Positions 58,912 through 64,000 of a DNA stretch of 64,000 bases are shown here, in pieces. The notes under the pieces were generated by a model. The model had not been told where the DNA came from and did not search any database. It saw nothing but the letters and a program-made list of their open reading frames with translations. The position numbers and the translations under genes are program-made. The stretch's first letter is position 1, and every line of letters begins with the position of its first letter. Source of the stretch: Bilabrum cf. latius (lineage: Eukaryota > Bigyra: Bicosoecida > Bigyra > Bicosoecida); the NCBI GenBank assembly GCA_965178125.1, contig OZ237744.1, positions 434,001 to 498,000 of the forward strand, read 5' to 3'.

Positions 58912-59376
58912 ATGGCGGCGGCTACTGGTGGCGAAACAGTAGCACCCAAAGAACTCAAGGTCTACTTTGCTGGATCTATCCGGGGGGGTCGAACGGACGC
59001 TGATTTGTACGGTCGCCTCATCAAGTTCATGCAGTCAAAGTGCAAGTGCGCCGTGTTGACTGAGCACGTTGGCCTGGACTCTGTCGCCGAACATGAGGCA
59101 CCATTAACAGAAAAAGAAATTTACGATCGCGACATGGACTGGTTGCGCGAGTCTGACTGCGTTGTTGCGGAAGTCACTCAACCTTCATTAGGCGTCGGAT
59201 ACGAACTAGCCATGGCCGAGACACTTCAAAAGCCCACCTTGTGCCTATTTCGTGGTAAACCAGGCGGGTTGTCTGCGATGCTAACTGGCTGCTCATACTT
59301 CAAGATAGAGAATGTAGAAACCGAGGAGGCGGAGCAGAAGGCAATCCAAGACTTCTTGGCAGCGTTTGCCAAGTGA
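58912..59376 (+). CDS. Nucleoside 2-deoxyribosyltransferase-like protein (DNPH1-like)
   Basis: 154 residues from ATG 58912, stop TGA, and the only complete gene here with no in-frame TAG. LKVYFAGSIRGGRTDADLYG is the family N-terminal phosphate-binding loop. DRDMDWLRESDCVVAEV and SLGVGYELAMAE contain the nucleophilic Glu region. Length matches eukaryotic DNPH1 (RCL), which cleaves the glycosidic bond of modified deoxynucleoside monophosphates to sanitise the nucleotide pool. Confidence 0.92.
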   Translation: MAAATGGETVAPKELKVYFAGSIRGGRTDADLYGRLIKFMQSKCKCAVLTEHVGLDSVAEHEAPLTEKEIYDRDMDWLRESDCVVAEVTQPSLGVGYELAMAETLQKPTLCLFRGKPGGLSAMLTGCSYFKIENVETEEAEQKAIQDFLAAFAK

Positions 59377-59474
59377 CTGAACGATTGTGAATGCGTGGAT
59401 CCAGCTACTAGTATGCCTTCATTCATCCCCAAGCTACACCCCAACGTTATCAACCATTTTTCAAGTGAACCGCA

Positions 59475-62400
59475 TCACTGCATCGCAAACGCAATCCAAG
59501 ACACGTTTACGTGTCCGCCCGAGGAGGCCGAGCTTGCTCGAGCATCTGGTTGGACTCGCGCTGCACCGTGCATGAACACCCAGTCGCTGCTGGCCGACGA
59601 TGCTGCCTCCATACCATGTATCAAATCGCCCCCCTTGGCGGTTGGAAGCAGCTCCATTGGGGCGTGGACCGCGAGGGCACCATCCACCCGCACGACCAGG
59701 GACGCGTTCGTCGGCATCGCGGCGATCGGGAGCGAAAATCGGAACAGAACGCCGTTTCCGAGGCTACCGCCGCCGCTGCTAGCTGCTGCTGCTGCTGCTG
59801 CTCCGGCTTCCGTAGACACGAGCTGCCAGCCCGACCAAGTCCCGGAGGACTCGGCGCAGATGGCGGCGGCAGGGGACCGCATGCACCACCCGTGCCCAGG
59901 CTCAGCCAGGTCGGAAGCGAGCATGGACGGTGCAACATCGTAGCCCTCTGTCGTGGTGAAGAACCCGGCCAGCCGGATGAATGCCTGTAGCGACCATGCG
60001 TGCCTGTGGGTGCACATGACGGGGGCATAGGGCCAGTTGGACACACCCGGTGTCTTGCTCAGATAGGAGCTCACCGAATCCGCCGAGGACCAAATGCCCG
60101 CCCAGTACTCGGGGTAGGCATTCGCCTGGTACGCCAGCGTGTTCTTCAAGGCCTCATCCAAAGCCAGCCTTGACATGCGTACAGCCTGCGCCGGGATGGC
60201 GGCCCCGGGTTTCCTGCGGTAATCGAGCCGGAGCGCTCTGCTCTGGCGCGCAAGGCCCGCGATCAGGGGACCGTTCAGCGACTGCCACACCCCGCCATTC
60301 TCCTGCACCCCGGGAGTCGAGCGGCACAGGGGCGACGGCTCGCTCATTTCAGGGGCTCCGATCGGAGAAGGTGCCCTGAGTGCGTCCAGCGAGTCCATCA
60401 TCTGATCCAGCTGCACCAGTGCCGAGTCGTCTTGCAGGCCTGATCCGACCTACCCGCCGATGCTCGATCTGGACCCGTTGAAATAGTGCGTGACCACCTC
60501 CCCCATGAGAGCCCAGGTAGTGGGGGTGGCCACCATGTAGTCCGCCCCCCTCCATCCCAAGGACTCGTTGGCGGGACCCAACCACGCCCTCATGTAATAG
60601 CCCTTGTCTGGCAGCCACGCCCACTCCTGCATCGCCTGCCTCTACTGAGCCGCAAACGCGCGCGCTGCGTCGGCCCTCTACCGCCATTCGGGCGATATGG
60701 GTGCTCCTGCATTCGCCGCCGCTTCGAGCATATCGGCGTAGCGCGTCATGGAGTAGGAGGCAGTGGCAGCGTTGAGCACGCTCTCACCGTGCTCCACGAC
60801 CTCCCAGAACCGAGTCGTGTTGTAGGTGGCGTTCGCCTTGCACTGGGTGTACGTGTCTGACCAGTCTGAGGTCTGCAGGCGCATGATTCCGTGCTGACCA
60901 ACCGACACGTTTCTGATAGAATACTGCACTGCAGTCCACAGCGCGTCTTCCACGGTCCACGCTGGGGTCCGGCGTGGTGGTGCAATAGCACCTGCCTGGA
61001 CTGCGACACTAGCATGCACCTTGGTGCTGATTTCCTATGGATCCAACAGGCCGTCGGACGGATCGTAGAACTTGGGGATCGTCTCCTGCAGCACGCTGAA
61101 GTCGCGCCTCGCTAGAGTGATGTCTGCAGCCAGCATGGGCAGCCAGAGCTCCTGGTCGCTCGGAATCAGGTTGAACGTCATGAGAAGGCCCTGCGACGTC
61201 AAAGCGTACGGACTTAGGAACCGCTGGTGCCCGAGCGGCGACGGCCGACTGGGGTTCTGCAGCTGCTTCAGAGACAGCCGGAGGATGCTACGAGCCGATG
61301 AAGGGGCAGACAGAGCGAGAGGCATGGCGTGCTGCAGCGGGTCTCGCATGGCGCCCTGAAAGCCCGCAACGTACCTGTACTGCGTGCCCTGATCCAGGAG
61401 CGTCTCGTTCCAGAACGTGGACAGGGTGCGAGCACCGAGCACGTATCCAGAGTGCCACTCAATCTCCCTGCCCAGCCAGCCAAACCGTCCCTGCAGCCGA
61501 TCGCTTGCGCCAGCCAAACCGGTGAGTGCGACGCTCTCGCGGAGCGTTTGCTCCCGGGCTGCTCGCTTCGCGGCGGCTGATGGAAGCCCACCAGCAGCCG
61601 CGTTGGGCTGGCCCGGCTGCTTTGCCCCGTTGAATGCCACTGTAGCGGCACGGATCACATCTTGGGCCCTGGTCACGAGCTGATCGGACGAGCCCGTGCC
61701 GTTCACGTAGCCCCACAGGAACGCTGCGGAAGCGGTACCTGCAGCAGCTGGACCCATTAAACCAACTTGTAAGCGTAGTACTCGTCTGTTGACGGTGCAC
61801 GCCAATGCTGTCGGCACCCGCTGCCCGGAGGTGATGTCCTTACGCACTCCAACTTCGAGTGGGGGCGGCTTGCATAGAAAGCTAGTTCCGTTTGGCGATC
61901 CGCCAGATCCTGGTAGAGCTACCTGAAACACGGCCGGCGGGTGCTCGTCGTAGAGGGATCCCCCTCTCGGTGGATTGGGGAATCGGTTGGTCCACGGTGA
62001 ACGGAAGCTCCTCTGCCAAAGTAGCCCCTGCATTGCCTCGAACAGCGCGAGCTCGGTGCCGTTGAACGGAACCCACTGCCGTGAGAGCAGGATGAGGGGA
62101 TCATTTTGAGTTGGACCGGTTCCTTGAAGACGGAGGGCACCGCCAGCAGCATGCGCACCGCTGCCAGATGCACGCGCCGCAGTCCCAAGATACCCGGTCG
62201 TGTTGTAGTGCGTCGCACCAAGCAGCACGGGCTGCCCGAATACAGAATCTGAGACATTTGGATACGTGTGCTGCGCTGCCTAGTAGACGGCATCCATGTG
62301 CCGGATCAGTGCTCCGCTCGAAACCTCTACGAAGAGCTCAACTTGCCGACTCCGCGCGGCAGGGGTAGGCATCTACACTACGGTAGCATCGACGAATATC

Positions 62401-63077
62401 CCGATCGATGGCTCGTTACCAGGGGTTGGTACGAAGGTTACGTTGGCATCAAGCAGCATGGTTTTGTTAGTGTCCATCCAGCCGGTGATGCTGATTGTAG
62501 AGAACGCGTACCCAAACCGCATACTACGGTTGAATGAGTCGTCTTGCGGACTGGATTGAAGACCTGCCTCGCACCAGGTGCTTCCACTGCGGGTGATTTC
62601 TGCAAACTCCCCGCACATGCCTGCGTGCAAATCGGAATCAGCAGTTGCACTTTGCCAGCTCAAGGTCACCTGTCCGAAACCTTGCTGCTCGTGGGCAAAC
62701 TTGCCGATCCTGTCGATGCTGCTGATTAGATGCGGTCCACCCTCGTCAGAACGGACTTCCATACCACCGAACTAGTTCGCAACAAGGACCAGGCGCTCGT
62801 TCGCTACCTGGAACCACTGCTCGTTCGGAAGCTTGACTAGTTCGTTGATACTCGACAACGAAGCTTTTCTTCGAGGTACGATAGACGTGGGCCCGAGCTG
62901 CACACCATGATGCGAATAAATAGGAGCATATGAGTCATCATCAAGGGCCCAATCACCGAAGGATCCGCCACCAAACGAGTAGTTCGAATCTTGGGCAACC
63001 GCGAATGCACGGACAGATCCTGACACAGCAGCAAATACCACAAAGACGGTTGAAATTGTGCAATACTGATAAATCAT
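59475..63077 (-). CDS. Secreted six-hairpin glycosidase/phosphorylase-like enzyme (GH94/GH36-type)
   Basis: A single exon of 1,200 residues, from ATG 63077 to TGA 59475-59477. Seven TAGs are in frame (62772, 62373, 62280, 61035, 60678, 60642, 60450). A signal peptide follows the start (STVFVVFAAVSGSVRAFA). The catalytic half has WLGREIEWHSGYVLGA, QGTQYRYVAGFQGAMRDPLQ, QTSDWSDTYTQ, ENGGVWQSLNGPLIAGLA and YPEYWAGIWSSADSV, the pattern of (alpha/alpha)6-barrel cellobiose-phosphorylase-like enzymes. An N-terminal beta-sandwich is probable. Extracellular or endomembrane carbohydrate processing is likely; whether it hydrolyses or phosphorolyses cannot be told. Confidence 0.82.
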
Positions 63078-63209
63078 GTTTTTAATCAGCAGAAGTAGTC
63101 GGCCCAATCAGGAATACTAGGTAGGCTATGCAACGAAGTGCAGTTTTGAGCATAAGACCATGTAATATCATGTAGGTATATATACGCATTTATGACCCTT
63201 TCGACAAGC

Positions 63210-63281
63210 TCCGTAATGGTGTAATGGTTAGCATATCTGGCTCTCACTCAGGTAATCCGGGTTCAATTCCCGGTTACGGAA
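63210..63281 (+). tRNA. tRNA-Glu (CUC)
   Basis: 72 nt. Acceptor TCCGTAA pairs with TTACGGA, discriminator A. D arm GGTGTAATGGTTAGCA; T arm CCGGG-TTCAATT-CCCGG; anticodon loop CTCTCAC with anticodon CTC. The D arm and T arm match eukaryotic tRNA-Glu. Confidence 0.9.
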
Positions 63282-63289
63282 ATTTTTTG
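63282..63289 (+). terminator. Pol III terminator of tRNA-Glu
   Basis: Six consecutive T directly after the tRNA 3' end. Confidence 0.75.
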
Positions 63290-63595
63290 TTATCGACTGC
63301 TCGCTGCTACTCGTTAGTTTTTTCTTTCCTTGCGCCGTCCCGCTTCCCCTTATTCCTGTGCATTCACCGCACTCTCTCGCCTCGGGGCTGTGTGCGTGGG
63401 GGCCGCGCTCGCGATGGCCGGGTGTTGCGCGGCGGGTCCGGCGCTGCAGGCGGAGGTATTAGTAGCCTGTGCCGTCGAATTGTAGTACCAACTGCAGAGC
63501 ACATTAGCATGCTTCAAGGATACTTACGTACTGCACTGCCGTCACTGTTTGGTTCAAGCAGCATCATTTATAAATAACATATAGGGAAGCAGCCC
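63290..63595. other. Intergenic, right edge
   Basis: 306 bp between tRNA-Glu and the stop of the edge gene. No feature recognised. Confidence 0.4.
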
Positions 63596-64000
63596 TCACG
63601 AGTACTCCTCGTCGATCTCGACCCGCACAGGCGACAAGTCCCAGTCCACCACGTCTTCTCCATGCGAGCTACCGTCCGGTCCTTGCTCTGCAGCCGCCGC
63701 AGACACCTCCGGGGGCACTCCGAACTGCCCCACGCTCGCTGCGTGCCTGCTTCGCAAGGAGTCCTCCGGCCCGGCATGGCCGCGGCCCTCCTAAACCTTG
63801 CTGTCGTGCCCTGACTCTCCCCGCGCTCTGCGGCTGTCACCTTCGGCCAATGCTCGGTCTCGGTCGTCGGTCCCCGCAGATGCACCCGCCGCTTCCAGCG
63901 CATTCCACAGCGCCACGTACCTTGCAGCAAGCGATTTCTCTAGCCCTGACAGCGCCAGCACCCCAGATCGGACACGGGCACGACTCCGCGCCAGCTCCAC
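63596..64000 (-). CDS. Partial uncharacterised gene, C-terminal end
   Basis: A minus-strand frame is open from the window edge to TGA at 63596-63598, through one in-frame TAG (63791-63793). It has a helical stretch (LEKSLAARYVALWNALEAA), then a polar, acidic tail ending VEIDEEYS. The start lies beyond the window. Family not recognised. Confidence 0.55.

Noticed and set aside
63210-63281. The + strand tRNA as a UAG suppressor
   Set aside because: The anticodon loop CTCTCAC gives CUC (Glu), and the body matches tRNA-Glu, not tRNA-Gln.
247-64000. All genes are pseudogenes with premature stops
   Set aside because: Only UAG appears; no UAA, UGA or frameshifts accumulate, splice sites and catalytic residues are intact, and terminal stops are exclusively UGA or UAA.
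247-64000. UAG encodes leucine, as reported for one rhizarian
   Set aside because: The CAG/UAG paralogue pair, the VPS24 WQR and IQR positions and the GH65 WAQLW position favour Gln. Some variable columns would allow Leu, so a genome-wide test is still the decider.
247-64000. UAA also reassigned (UAR = Gln, as in ciliates or dasycladalean algae)
   Set aside because: UAA never occurs inside accepted exons and ends three genes (CorA at 10281, HAD-like at 16897, EF-hand at 43778).
247-64000. Programmed stop-codon read-through
   Set aside because: About 115 sites, often several per gene and twice in a row, would make product yields negligible. No shared read-through context (such as CUA or CARYYA after the stop) is seen.

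Overview
This window comes from a gene-dense, GC-rich protist nuclear genome. It holds 19 protein-coding genes (one cut by the right edge), two Pol III-type tRNA genes, and short spliceosomal introns: I resolve 15, of 83-170 nt, nearly all with GTGAG or GTAAG donors and CAG acceptors. The genes are typical eukaryotic ones: ESCRT-III VPS24/CHMP3, BRCA2, CCDC93 of the Commander complex, NSUN2, DCAF6, SelT-like and DNPH1-like. The organism cannot be named from this. A free-living or osmotrophic protist is my guess, because of the set of secreted carbohydrate-active proteins.

The central observation is a changed genetic code. Read with the standard code almost every gene is broken, always by UAG. 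Read with UAG as a sense codon, 18 of 19 genes become long continuous frames. I count about 115 in-frame UAGs, and no in-frame UAA or UGA inside any accepted coding exon. All genes end in UGA (16) or UAA (3), never UAG. Four things point to glutamine. Two UAGs in VPS24 fall where plant or human homologues have Gln. One UAG in the GH65 enzyme falls on the Gln of human PGGHG (WAQLW). A 294-bp duplicated segment has CAG in one copy where the other has UAG, and its two other differences are synonymous. UAGs also often neighbour CAG or other UAGs in Gln/Ser/Ala-rich linkers. UAG-only reassignment leaves UAA and UGA as stops, unlike the ciliate or dasycladalean UAR=Gln code.

Layout. 0.2-9.7 kb: secreted beta-helix protein, GH65 glucosidase, and SulP/STAS transporter. 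10.3-20.2 kb: EF-hand/CorA-type channel, a HAD-like protein sharing a 121-bp divergent promoter with it, and DCAF6. 20.4-26.2 kb: an accessory stretch with a small coiled-coil gene, a duplicated 3' gene fragment, possible retroelement debris, and a P-loop NTPase with a possible nuclease-like tail. 26.6-30.4 kb: secreted glycosidase-like protein and VPS24. 31.3-40.4 kb: a 3,038-residue BRCA2 in one uninterrupted frame, with a RanBP2 zinc finger and nine near-identical BRC repeats. 40.7-53.4 kb: CCDC93 and a 3,165-residue EF-hand protein. 53.7-63.1 kb: NSUN2, a RING-like membrane protein, SelT-like, DNPH1-like and a secreted six-hairpin glycosidase-like protein. A tRNA-Glu and a partial gene lie at the right edge.

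The genes do not form one pathway. What joins them is the shared code. No tRNA-Gln(CUA) or eRF1 gene lies in the window, so the decoding machinery must be looked for elsewhere in the genome.
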